Below are positions 1 to 10,810 of a stretch of 64,000 bases of DNA, piece after piece; position 1 is the first letter of the stretch; the number at the start of each line of letters is the position of its first letter. The notes beneath the pieces were generated by a model, which was not told the DNA's origin, made no database searches, and saw only the letters and a program-made list of their open reading frames with translations. Source of the stretch: Xylocopa sonorina (taxonomy: Eukaryota > Arthropoda > Insecta > Hymenoptera > Apidae); NCBI RefSeq assembly GCF_050948175.1, contig NC_135199.1, forward strand, positions 3,662,501-3,726,500, read 5' to 3'. The position numbers and the translations under genes were made by a program.

Positions 1-3000
1 GCGACGTCGATAAAGTAGGTAGCCATAATGAAAAAATTCACGCTTACTTTGCAAACGCAAGTTTTTTGAACGTTAAATTATCAATGGCTAACAAGCGAAA
101 CTTTAGACGCAATTCCGTCTGAATTGTGAATCGACTAGGAAGCAAGAGAAAGAAAGAGAAGGGAAAAGAAAAAGTTCATTATACCAGCCCCGAAAGCCTA
201 TTAATACAATATAAATGATTGCCTTTGTCGAATTGGGAATTTAAAAGAACAGCTCGGTCCGGCATCTGCGGAGTCGATGCACCTGGTCCGAAAACCTAGG
301 ATTCTTTGTTAGTTCTCTAGCAGGGCCGGTGTTCTACATGAAAAGAATAGGGAGAAAAGCGTCGAAAAGGAGATCGAACGTGGACGGAATAGTTCAGGTA
401 GCGAATCGACCCACGTGCCCAGGGACAGCTGCAATTTGACGGGCCTTCTTCTTCCTTCGCCTCAGCCTCCCCCGTATCCTCGTAAGGCGATCCTCTCTTC
501 CGTGTCTCGAAGAGGCTTCTGTTTTCGTCAGCCTCGGGATCAGACGAACCGTTATCATTTCCGTCTCATATCGCGACGCTTCTCGCGTGTTCGATTTGAT
601 CTTAGATCTTAGAACCATTCTTCTAATACAAGCGTCTTCGTATAATTGACGACTTTAAATGTTTTTTTTTTATGAAGCTGAATTGTGAAATGTTCTTCTT
701 TTAACGGTTGAGAAGTTCGAATTGTTAGATTGTTAGTTGCGTATGTGGTAGAAAATGCAAGAATACCTTTCGAATTTCTTTTCTATTTCAACGGTGAACG
801 ATATTCGCTGAAACGATACGGAGAGAAAGAAAATTTAGAGGGCACGCGATAACTGTAACGCGATAAGCGAGGAAATGGAAGAAATGGGGAGACGGTTGCT
901 CGACTGCGAAACTTTTCTCTCGAACACCAGCGCAAATCGATTCCCATTTCTTCGCCGTCAGGAGGAGAGCGGAGAAAATCGAAGGAATAGAAAACTCCTA
1001 TCCGAGCATCAGCCACGCGCACTGTCTACCATCTGTTGCGCTCCTCTCCTAATCTTTTTTCGGGATCGCCGGAACAACTGGAAATATCACCGCCGCGAGA
1101 CTCTCGTGGACCTCTTCAGCCCACTGCTTGGTATTCACCAAGCTTTCCCATTATACGATCGTTGTACATTATTAAAGACTCGAGATCGGGACGAGCGCAT
1201 TATCCAGGTTAAAGAGACGTATCATTTCGGAGATTATCGCGCGGACGGTTAATGATAGCGCGTAAATGCATGGTTATTTAACACCATCCTTGCATCCTTA
1301 TCGAGCAATTTATTTAAATGGTCGACGCGCACGTACGATATTTAATTCAAAGATAGTCCTGTACATGGTTCGTACGTTATCGAAAGTCTGCAACAACTGC
1401 AAACCATTCTGAACGAAGATTTCGCCCTTCGAAATAGTAGAGGAAGCGCGACAAGCTCGTGAAAATCTCTCGAGGAGCCTCGAGACGGACGGAAGGTTCG
1501 AGAAGCGAGCAATGACGCGCGGCTTAAGTGCGCTCATCCTCGTGCTCGGTATACCTGTATCCCCGTGGCCGAACGCTCTTAACACCTCGAGGACAGGGGA
1601 AGCCAGTCCCGTCCTTTGGGTTGCAGCTGCCTCTCGTAGCTGCAGCACGTGTTCCTCTTCAACCGGGGCAGGTGGTTGGCGTCGTTAAGCAATCGCCTCC
1701 CCCTCGGCGAAGGCCGTGATTTCGACGTGGCACGGTCGGCCAGCGTGATGCCACGATACACGAAATCTCTGCGAGAGACGAGGACAGGAGGTGCGCTGCG
1801 GTCCAGCACGAGGCTAGGAGGACGGGAAAAGGTGTCCGCGATCCGGCGGGATCGGAAGATGAACGTCCATCCGGATTATACCGTAGCGCTAGCGATCCTG
1901 GGGAAAATCCCAGATCGCGTACGGTTAAGTGGATCGGTAAGGGAGATGGATATTACGGATAATATCGAATCGGTTTACGATGCTGGTTTCTCTTTCTCGC
2001 GAGATCGGCCTGATAGGACGTTGTTACCGCTCGCAAGTGTCTGTTTCGCGTTAAATTGGCAATTGAGGTTTTCGAGATGGCCCGTTAAATCGAGACGCGG
2101 ATGGATCGAGCGGTGAGTTACGCAAGCGAAAAGTTTATCGGTAACAATGATGATTCGTATGGTCATAATGGCATAACGTTGTTATGTAACATCCCGTGGA
2201 AGCAACGCGTTGTAAGAAACGTGCTGAAATACATCTCCATCGCAGCGATGCCTTCCAAACACCGTCATCGACCACACCCGACGGAACCGAGGAAGATCCA
2301 TTCCGCGTCTCCTTTCGCGCATTCCCTCCCACGTAACGGGTCGTCAACCAGCGCGGCTACCTCGCAATAACGGAGTCAGTAATAAACCTCGCGTGTATCC
2401 TCGCCTCGAAGTATCCAACGTCGAACTCGCGAGCCGAGGACGAAAATAGGGCGGCGCGTTATTTAGTCGGGTGCACCCGTGAATCACGTTAGAGGAGATG
2501 AAACAGAGAAAGACGAAGGGTGGCGGAGAAGGACGGAGCGAGGAGCAGGTGGTACCGGAGATCTGCTTCTCGCTCGTGACCAGTTCCTGGATCATGGATA
2601 CGCGGTTTACTGCCGCTTAATAAGCTGTAATAAGGACCGCCGGTACCATCGGCGCTCGATATTCCGTGCGCGATAAATCTCACCGGGCGCGGTCGTAACG
2701 CGAATCGCGCCGTGGCGAGAGAGACCACGGGGACCGAGCAGGTGGTGCGGTGGCTCGCTCGTTTCGAATTCGACGAGGAGCCCGCGCACGAACGCTTGTT
2801 CTTTTCTAAGGGTTCGAGCAGGGTTCCGGAGCTGTCCTCCCTCCCGTGACCGTCCGCCGCGTCGTAGTTTGATTTGCGCGTCTGCCCGTCGTCGCGAACC
2901 GGAATAATATGCTCGATAAGGCCTGTCGTTTTTCCTTCTTTTCGCTCGGACCGCTTCTTTATCCCGGCTCGACGGGACCGAAGTCACGGTCTCGAATCGG

Positions 3001-5504
3001 AGGCTGTTCCCGCGCGCAGATGTTTCTGTCGATTTCAATATTCGAATGACGCAGGTGATGCGTTACGTTATCGACGCGAATAACTTAATCGATCCGCCGC
3101 GTTCCCGTCGAGGCAAGGAACGGATCGAGCTGTGCATGTACGCGCACAGGGGAAAGTAGGAAGCGGCGTTAGAAATGCTAGGCGATTCGAAGGAGGAAGT
3201 TTCTAATCTCTGAACCTCATCGGCGTTGACCCGCCGCCTTGAAAATTATCTGGTTAAGAGCTGTTCCTTGTACAGGTTTACCTTATTATCGCCAAAAAAA
3301 TGAACCGATTAGACGATCGGTTTAATAACCGTCTCGTAAATTTCCTTGCGCATAGTTTCATTTTTCAGGAATTGGAGGGTACACGTGTTTCCTCGGTTTT
3401 ACCAATTTAGCGGAGCTCGTGACACGAGATCACGGCACGATATGGAGCTTTCGCTGAAAGCATGATCGTTAACGCTTCAGCTTTCCAGAACGGAGGCTCG
3501 TAGAGCGGCCTCGAAACGTTACGGACAATAAACAAGGAGCAAAGCCATCAGAAGCTTAAACCAGGGGAATTGGACTCGCAATAAATCTCACTTTTGGGTC
3601 AGCGGCGTTGGGTTAGGTCTCGTTCTCGACGCGATCTCGTTCTTATCTGTCCGGCTCGATCGAGGTCTAACGACGCGAAGACTGTGGCTCGCGTCGCTTC
3701 GAATAGGGGCGGTTCACCCCCTCTCGCGGAGGCCACCTCGGGGGATCCTTTTCGGTGGCGACTCGACAAAAAGCCCCCCGTCCTCTTCCTCTTCGCGTCC
3801 CTCTTCGTTGAAGGACTCCAGGTCGTCTAAGCGGGGAAAGGAGGCGGGAAAGATGGATTTTTCTTCCTTTCTTCTCGCATCCTCTTTCTTTCTTTGGCAA
3901 ATCAGATGCAGCTTCGGCTCTCGTCGCAGCAGCGTGCAACAGTTGGCGAGGAGGAAACATCTGTCGGTCGCGGCGCATGCGTACCCCTCAGGTAAAACCT
4001 GCGGCGACCAGGGATTCTCAAATTTTTCATCGAGCTTTTTCGAAACTGCCACGGGGATCGTTTCGGTTCCGCCGTAGGGTGGGCAAATGATAGGTTCGCG
4101 AGCTGATGTACGTCGCAATTTTGAGGGCTCTTGGTGATCTTTTCTTGAAAACCACGCGAATCCATTATACGAGTTGTTGCGGAACGAACGTTTCAAGTTG
4201 AATTGTAGATACCGCAGTTTAGGAAGCCGCAGTTTAGAACAATGGGATTTGGAAATCACGTCTGAACGAATAATTTTTTGCTTCGTATTAGAAAACCGGT
4301 TACGAAAGTACGTAACGATGCACAAAGCGAGTGGAGAGCCGAAAAATTGGAAGCACGTTTTTCAACGGGCCAACAAAGGTTTCGCGGAACTTCTCAAGCG
4401 CCGCGCAATCATTCCAGCGTGCTCGTCATAGTTGTAGAACTCGCGATTACCAGCCCCGAGGATCGTTGCAGTAACAAGCAGAGTAATAACGCAACGCGGC
4501 GACTAGCAGTTACCAAGGCGGAAAAACTGGAGTTGCAATTACCGTTGTAATAATTAAGAAAGAACAATTCGCGGCCCCCGTCCGCGAATGCTAAACGACT
4601 CGTCGGAAATGGATGCTGGCGCGTTTCGACGTTCACCTAATTTGCTCGCAGCTTTTCCGGTCGCCGTTCGAGCGTGATATTTTCATTTCAAAGAAGTAGG
4701 TGACTGGTTCTCTATTGCGTGGCTATTCCTATTAGACTTGCCTCTCGGCCGAAGCGGGCAATTTTAGAAACTGCTACGACTCGGGGCCGGATGTTTGGCC
4801 CTCGCGCCATTTCTAATTCGATCTTTACGATTTCATTGAACCTACGACTCACCAACTGAAATCTTCGAGCACTTTCTACAAACCACTCTTACCGAACGGT
4901 ACATTCGATGCCGCTCGTGGTTAACGGATAAATGTTTTTTAATTAGCTGGTACGTCTCATTTCCAGTAACAAATTCACAAATTACCACCGAATGTCGTCT
5001 CATCGATCCGTTTCCAGCGTCTCTCCGTTACGTCGCCTATCAAATTATACACCCGACGCGATCACGGAACAAAACACGATGCCAGAAGTCTCCACGATCG
5101 TTCACTCGGCTGTATAAGAACCATCGAGATTGATCAATTAATTATACGCCGCTCCGTTATCCCCTTCTTTCCACGATGGGAACGAATAAGACGGTCGGTC
5201 GATAATCCGATCGGTAATTAAAATTTAACGGGCATTCGGTGTGCCGTGTGAAATTCTATTATCCTTAACCGCGAGTTACTTGGTCGATCGGATCTACGCC
5301 GTGGAACCAAGATGGCCGCGACGCCTCCGTCCCCGGGGTTGCGCGAATGAGTCACGCGAGAATTGCATATTCGCCTGCTCGCGCAAGGGGTAGGCGAAAC
5401 ACCCTCGTTACGTGTCCCACGCTGTTTATTATTATCATTGCGCCGATTCTGATGCAAATTCACTGATCACTCGATCTTTTCATTAGTCACACAGTGGCAG
5501 TGCG

Positions 5505-5543
5505 ACGATAGCGATGATGGTGACGATGACGATGACGATGGTG
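5505..5543. repeat. Imperfect (GAY)n trinucleotide repeat
   Basis: A short run of GAT and GAC triplets, cleanest at 5522-5540 where GAC and GAT alternate. It lies outside any supported exon. It looks like an ordinary microsatellite. Confidence 0.7.
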
Positions 5544-7045
5544 GTCAACTCGACGCTACTTTACAGTTTATAAATTGCTCTATGCAAACGGCTGGGAGCA
5601 AAAAGAGTCTGCGAGCTGCGGTTTATTATTTAATTGCGAGCCGGCGAGAGAATGATCGAATCGTTGAGTGGCATCGATTGAGTCCAGGGACGCGGCGCTC
5701 GTCGCCTGGTGCTTTCGATACCGTTGCTGGTCATCTAATTTATAGAATAACATACGTACTTGCTTTCATTAATTTATTACCCTTGCGTGCCACGGAGTTT
5801 CGTTTCGAAAGTTGGCAAGCCTGATGGACGAATGAAAGTTGGGGTCGTCGATACTTTTCGCAATTAAAATGCAATTAGATTGACACCGTGAGTAACTGTG
5901 CTATATTAATCTCGCAGTACGAGAGTGTGTTTACCGGTCGTTACAGTTTCCGAATGCACTTTTTGTTGATGTAAGAGTAGAAATCTAGAGAAACCGATAG
6001 TTTCCGTACAGCCGGCGAAAGAAAGCTAACGATAAATCGCGAGCGATTACGATTACACGATTATGTATCTTCTCCTTCGCTCGTTTCAATTAACTCTGCC
6101 AAGCGTGACGTTTTGATAGATTAAAATTTCATTTGCGACTATGGGAAACCGCTTAGGCATTATTATAACGCATTTACGTAGACTCCAGCGTCATTTTGGT
6201 GCCGGAGGATATCGAAAGTATAATTACGTCCCCGCAGTTGAAAGCAATCATTTTTATTCTCTAAACGTTCCACGACCTCTCATTATCCTTTCCACGTATC
6301 ATCCAAATTTTCACCGTGCGAGCGTCGCAAGTTTTTTCATCGTGTCAGCACTCGAAGGCGTGAAATCGACCAGTAATATTCTCACCGTCCGAGCATTCCG
6401 TGGAACCTGTCTTCGCTCATGTAGCCGTCTCGTGACAGAAAACGCTCTTGATCAATGAGCACCGATCATCGGTAGGAAGCAGAAAAATGATACGTTTTCG
6501 CCTTGGTGAGAAATAACCTGATGGCTTTGACAGCTCGTTCGGGACCGCAGATATTTACGTATGAAAAAGACCTTCGAACGTGAAATTAATAGCAATATTC
6601 AACGGGATTATGCAAGATGACAGATGTCCCGGGTATACTTTGAATCAATTGACCTACATCCCTCGGACACGTTCTCCGGCGTGGCAGATATCGAGATAAA
6701 GCATCGTCTGCGCCATTGTGTTTATTCGTGCCAGCAGAGCAAAATACACGCGTGTCGCAAAATAACAAAAGCGCAGGGAGGATAATACAAGACGCGAAAC
6801 TCTCGTTACTCTGTCGTTACGTCTGATATAAAAATGGATTCGATATGAGATCGACAGATCGAATTCAATACGTACGATTGTTACGATACGAGCCGCGCGC
6901 GTGCACGTCAGGATGCGAGTTGAAAAATTGTCAAACGCACGATGGTATCGTTGACGCCGCCGCAATAGATCCTTGGAGTACGAAAGAACGTCGATTCTGA
7001 AACTCAAGCGCGCGAACTGGGTCACCCGGATCGCGATACTTCCTC

Positions 7046-7082
7046 GTCTTCTTTTTCTTTTTTTCCCCTCTTTTTTTTTTCT
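7046..7082. repeat. Pyrimidine/T-rich low-complexity tract
   Basis: About 37 bases almost entirely T and C, with runs of up to ten T. On the minus strand it reads as lysine codons in a chance open frame. No function is indicated. Confidence 0.7.
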
Positions 7083-8510
7083 CCCTCCGGTATAAAACGC
7101 GCAACGAGTCCTTCGAGGTTATCTCACCTGTAGGCGTGCCTCGTGCGAACCGTTCCGTTGTATAACGAGAAATATCCCAGGGGAAGTGGAACGAGCCGCA
7201 TTGTCTGCGCCGGTGAAAGAAGGAACTTTGAACTTGGCTGAGATTCGCGGCAACAATGGCCGACGAGTCGCGCGTCCGCGACGGCGTTAATGAAACGATC
7301 GTTTCAGATGTCAAACGATGAAATTGCGCGGCTTAATTGGCTGGACTCGGTTCCTTCGTCGAAACGCGAAATTCTGCTCTCGCGATGACATCCCACTTGC
7401 CAGTTCTTCGTTGGAATTTATTTGGCGATTCATTTTCTTAAGCGTCGTTCGGGAAAGTTCGTGGAACGTGTTCTTCGGGTGTTTCATGCAATCGAAAATC
7501 TGTTACGTTCGAAATTGCAACACAGCATCCGATGTTAAGATCATTCGGAAATCGAAGTCGTTCGTAGTAACGTGGACGATAAACGATTTTTTAAAAAATG
7601 CTAGTTATCGTTATCACAAATGGGCGAGAAAGTTGCTTTTACGATAATAACTGTCCACGCACTATCGATATTACAGTCATCAATAAATTGCATTACCCAA
7701 TCGCAATAAAATGCGACAATTCATGAACTAGATACACGAGTTTCCGACAAATAATTATTTACTGCGAACAAATCAAGTTTTCAATACCGATACTTGACAT
7801 CGTATCGAAACGCCAAGATTTCCCAAGCAGGAATCAAAAAATTAAAAACAGATTAGCATGAACGTATTAAAGAATTGACTAACAAAAGAAGAGGAGAAAC
7901 GAGTAGAGATTTTGAAAACACTTCGAATCGAGGCAATAAACGAACAATACCGATTTCGCAAGGTTGCAAACGGCATTTTCGTTCGAGTAAGAAAAAGGCG
8001 GCAAGAGGCGTACAGCCGAAAGGTGCCTGGGGTCGTCGATGTGCCTGGAAAGAACGAAAAGGAGAGGATTTTGAGAAACACTGCGTATCTGTGCCGAGCG
8101 CCACGCGACCAGGTCGTCCGGTCGGGCTGGGTGCCGGGTGTTGTTGAAATCAACGTGGTGGGGTTCCTTCGACGACCACAACCGGAGCCTTATGCCTTCA
8201 GTCGACTCTCGGCTCTCACTGCGACTCGAGCTGGCTGAGATTCCGTTAATTAACTATCGAGCCATCCGCAACAGTGTGGCTGTAGAGAACAGGTGAACCA
8301 TTAACCGCGTGTACGCGATTCAGATCTGATTACACCGGTGGTGAAAATCGGTCATTCGAAAAAGAAGATAGCATCCGAGATCGCGTTTGCCTCGAGGGAG
8401 CCATAAAAGGACATTTGCCAGCACCGAACAGAAGTAAATCGTCAACGATTATATCTTGGTGGAGCATCGGGGACCGTTAAGCGGGGAGGACAAATTCGTT
8501 CGATAAACGA

Positions 8511-8807
8511 ATGAGAGAGAAGCAAATTTTCGTCAACGAAATCGAGTTAATGAGAACCCGTTGGGTGGACCTGTTGGAGCAGGATTCGAGGATCGTGAAG
8601 GAGTCGTGTGTCCGCACGATCGACAACGACAAAGGGTACTGTTTGAAAACCGTGGACCCCGTCGAGCGAGACTCGAGCGATCGCCACGGTCGATCCGGAG
8701 ATCGATCCGACCAGTTCCTTTTACCGGTCGATCACCTCGATCCCGCGTCAGAGTCGCTCGAGGAGCGGGACGTGCAGGTCGCGTACGCGTCGCCGGCTGT
8801 TAATTAG
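8511..8807 (+). other. Orphan 98-codon ORF upstream of exon 1A
   Basis: This is an ATG-to-TAG open frame beginning MREKQIFVNEIELMRTRW and ending VQVAYASPAVN. Its composition is balanced (Glu, Asp, Val, Trp, Tyr), unlike the Arg/Ser-rich chance frames around it. The in-frame stop upstream is at 8478. The start context is weak (C at -3). I do not recognise a domain. It ends about 0.7 kb before exon 1A, so it could be a long uORF if transcription starts upstream of it, a small independent gene, or chance. Chance cannot be excluded, because stop codons are scarce in this genome. Confidence 0.2.
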
Positions 8808-8821
8808 TACGTGGGTGCCGT

Positions 8822-9056
8822 GACAGAGAGCGAAGGAAGGCGCTGGACGGTTGTCGAGGAAGAGTAAAGCTCGCGACGAGGTGGTCAGAGGGGAAGGAAG
8901 AAGCAGAAGAGGTAGAAGAACGGGAATACAGAGGAGAGAAGCTGCGAGAAGAGTGGCACCACGGTGGACAGTTAAAGAGATGCCGAAAGCGGTGGGGCCA
9001 CGATTTCGAGGAGTAGAAGAGAGGATCGGGAAATAAGAGAGGCGAGAAGAGGGTTG
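8822..9056 (+). promoter_or_regulatory. GA-rich tract upstream of exon 1A
   Basis: About 235 bases whose plus strand is mostly purine, with many GAGA, GAAGA and GGAAG elements. It sits about 0.5 kb upstream of the exon 1A start codon. In insects GAGA-type elements recruit GAGA-factor-like proteins and mark open promoters. That role is an inference here. A longer tract of the same kind lies upstream of exon 1B. Confidence 0.35.
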
Positions 9057-9218
9057 GTTCAGCGTGTGGAGCCGGAGGAGACAGTTAAATAGATGCAGGA
9101 ATCTGTGCGCGGCGCCATGCTGCTGTAGCGGCGAGAAAAAAAATATTTGGTTCCGCGCGTCTTTGTGCCGTTCGTGGCCGTGTCCGTGTGGATGGGACGT
9201 TGGAATCCCAGGAGCGTA

Positions 9219-9253
9219 TCAGTCAGCGCGTTTGCCAACCGGTTAAAGGGACG
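9219..9253 (+). promoter_or_regulatory. Possible initiator (TCAGT) with DPE-like element for exon 1A
   Basis: TCAGT at 9219-9223 matches the arthropod initiator, which would put +1 at the A (9221). GGACG at 9249-9253 fits the DPE pattern RGWYV, but it begins at +29 rather than the usual +28. A transcript starting here would have a 302-nt leader with a single upstream ATG. No TATA box is present at -30. Motifs this short recur by chance, so the call is tentative. Confidence 0.2.
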
Positions 9254-9423
9254 CGAATCGACTCGAGGACCAGTTCGCCGTGGAGAACGTTAACCCGTTG
9301 GGACAGTTAGAGGAAACCACGGAGGCCGACGTTCGTCGACGCTCGCAGGCAAAAGGAGCAAGCGAAAATTCCTGGTGACACGCGATCGCATTAATCCCGG
9401 GGTACCAACCGGCGGGTCCATCG

Positions 9424-9441
9424 ATGAACCTCGACCAGTGA
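9424..9441 (+). other. Five-codon uORF in the exon 1A leader
   Basis: ATG AAC CTC GAC CAG TGA is the only upstream start codon between the candidate initiator at 9221 and the exon 1A start at 9523. Its stop at 9439 is in frame with the main start, and 81 bases separate them. So short a uORF at this distance would be expected to allow reinitiation. Whether it is transcribed depends on the unproven start site. Confidence 0.3.
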
Positions 9442-9470
9442 CCGTTTCCTCCTTTTTTCACTGTTTTCCC

Positions 9471-9502
9471 AACGACGACGAGGACGACGACTACGACGAC
9501 GG
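9471..9502. repeat. (ACG)n repeat in the exon 1A leader
   Basis: A short run of ACG triplets with one AGG and one ACT interruption, ending 21 bases before the exon 1A start codon. On the minus strand it produces a string of valine codons. It is an ordinary trinucleotide microsatellite and would be part of the 5' UTR if exon 1A is used. Confidence 0.65.
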
Positions 9503-9522
9503 CGGACAAATATCGAGCAAAC

Positions 9523-9702
9523 ATGTTGTGCGGCACGTTCAGGAAGAAGAGAAGGTATCCGGGAGACGAGTATCGATTGGTCAGATCGAACACGATGCCC
9601 AGGATCCTGTCGTCGAAGGAGGGCAGCCTGGTCTCTGTTCGGAGAACAAAGTCCTCGAGGGTGGCGGCTCGTTCCTCGCATCTCAGGGATCTTCTGCACA
9701 TG
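9523..9702 (+). CDS. pico: Alternative first coding exon 1A of the MRL-like gene
   Basis: This exon encodes 60 residues, starting MLCGTFRKKRRYPGDEYRL and ending SSHLRDLLHM. It is very basic (about 15 Arg/Lys) and serine-rich, with no recognised domain, signal peptide or membrane segment. The ATG at 9523 is the first in-frame start after a stop at 9439. Only one other ATG (9424) lies between the possible initiator at 9221 and this start. The exon ends in ATG followed directly by GTAAGC, a good 5' splice site, in phase 0 and compatible with the shared exon at 60390. The implied splice would skip exon 1B and span 50.7 kb. One oddity is that the opposite strand is also open across the whole exon, and wobble positions of the two frames coincide, so codon bias cannot tell which strand is coded. 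The splice donor and phase match favour the plus strand. Without transcript data this remains a good candidate rather than a certainty. Confidence 0.48.
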
Positions 9703-9914
9703 GTAAGCCGTGAACGCGCGCGATCTCGCGTCGCATTTCGCTACTCGATTCGCGACTACGTGGCTACGTGACTCGCGATACTTCCTATCGCAATAAAATC
9801 GACCTCGCTGCTTAGGCGAAGGACTCGCGGCGGAGGGAAGAAATATGGCCGCGCGCTCGCGCTTTGACGTCCTTTACGGCGTTCTCGTCTATCCGCGTCT
9901 CGATCGTGGTATTT

Positions 9915-9928
9915 AAAAAAAAAAAAAA
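9915..9928. repeat. Poly(A) run of 14
   Basis: Fourteen consecutive A on the plus strand. I see no target-site duplication or upstream body that would make it the tail of a retroposed copy. Confidence 0.8.
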
Positions 9929-10788
9929 CGTGCAACGTTGTCTGGCTGGTGTATCCAGTGAGAGAGTAATAAACTTATTATTTGAATATACTTACCTTCT
10001 AATTTACATGATTGATTATACGATAGATTAGCTCTTGAGAAAATTATGCGTTCGTATATCTTATCTATAATCAATTTTTCTTTTCATTCTTTTCGTCAAG
10101 GCCTCGCTGCATCGATCCCGTTCGTTTCTACCTTCTGTACTTGTACGAGACCGAAATCGCGCCATTTGAACGACGCGCGTGTCAAGGATCAGGTGCGCTT
10201 TATGGTCCTCCATTACTTAATCGTAGAAACATCCGTACATACCTCGTTCCAAAGCAGCTGTTCGAACATGGACAAACGATTTCGCCCGTGTAACAGCTGC
10301 TACCCGCGGATGATTAAATGAATTTCGTAAAACCGCATCGTGCGTTAACCTTAAACTTATATTAAGTTACTCGAAAGACATTGGTCTTGTTAATCGAAAC
10401 TGTGTTTGCCGTTTAACATTGAATCGGAATATATACACGCATATGCATAATGGGATACTTCACTTTCAAATATTTCACTTTTCACTTCGCATGGGAGCAA
10501 ACACTTTGTAGCACACTTTAACGAGGGACTTTAACGAGGTTTGGTTTCTGTTACATCTATATTGGCCGCAACAGATTAATATAATCAACGCAACCCATTG
10601 AACGCGTAAACGTCGATCCATTCTTCAAGGAAGGCACCCTCGGAGATGTTTGAAACGAACCGGTCCGAGGAAATTCGAAGAAGCCTCGACCGCGATTGTC
10701 CACCGGCATTTTGCTCGGTATTCACGTCGATCCGACAATAAGGGGCTTCGAGCCGGCCAGTCGATTGCCTCTCAAAGGTTCCGGACCA

Positions 10789-10810
10789 TCTCTCTCTCTC
10801 TCTTTCTCTC
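10789..10810. repeat. (TC)n microsatellite
   Basis: A short, slightly interrupted TC dinucleotide repeat in the intron after exon 1A, continuing into pyrimidine-rich DNA to about 10822. Confidence 0.8.

Larger units (their letters stand above)
1..8500. other. Upstream DNA with no supported gene
   Basis: I see no recognisable protein, tRNA, rRNA or transposon in this stretch. Long open frames exist on both strands (for example about 200 codons on the minus strand near 3.7-4.3 kb and 155 on the plus strand near 1.65-2.1 kb). They overlap each other, are rich in Arg and Ser, and match no family I know. The one exon-like item is an 86-nt segment at 3906-3991, flanked by a pyrimidine tract with AG and by CAG/GTAAAA. 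Other local items are a GAY trinucleotide run near 5.5 kb, a T-rich tract at 7046-7082 and a perfect 16-bp palindrome at 7291-7306. Confidence 0.5.

Noticed and set aside
2101..2118. GTGAGT donor after a short ATG frame
   Set aside because: Only four codons precede the donor from the ATG, and the longer overlapping frame is in another register and not recognisable.
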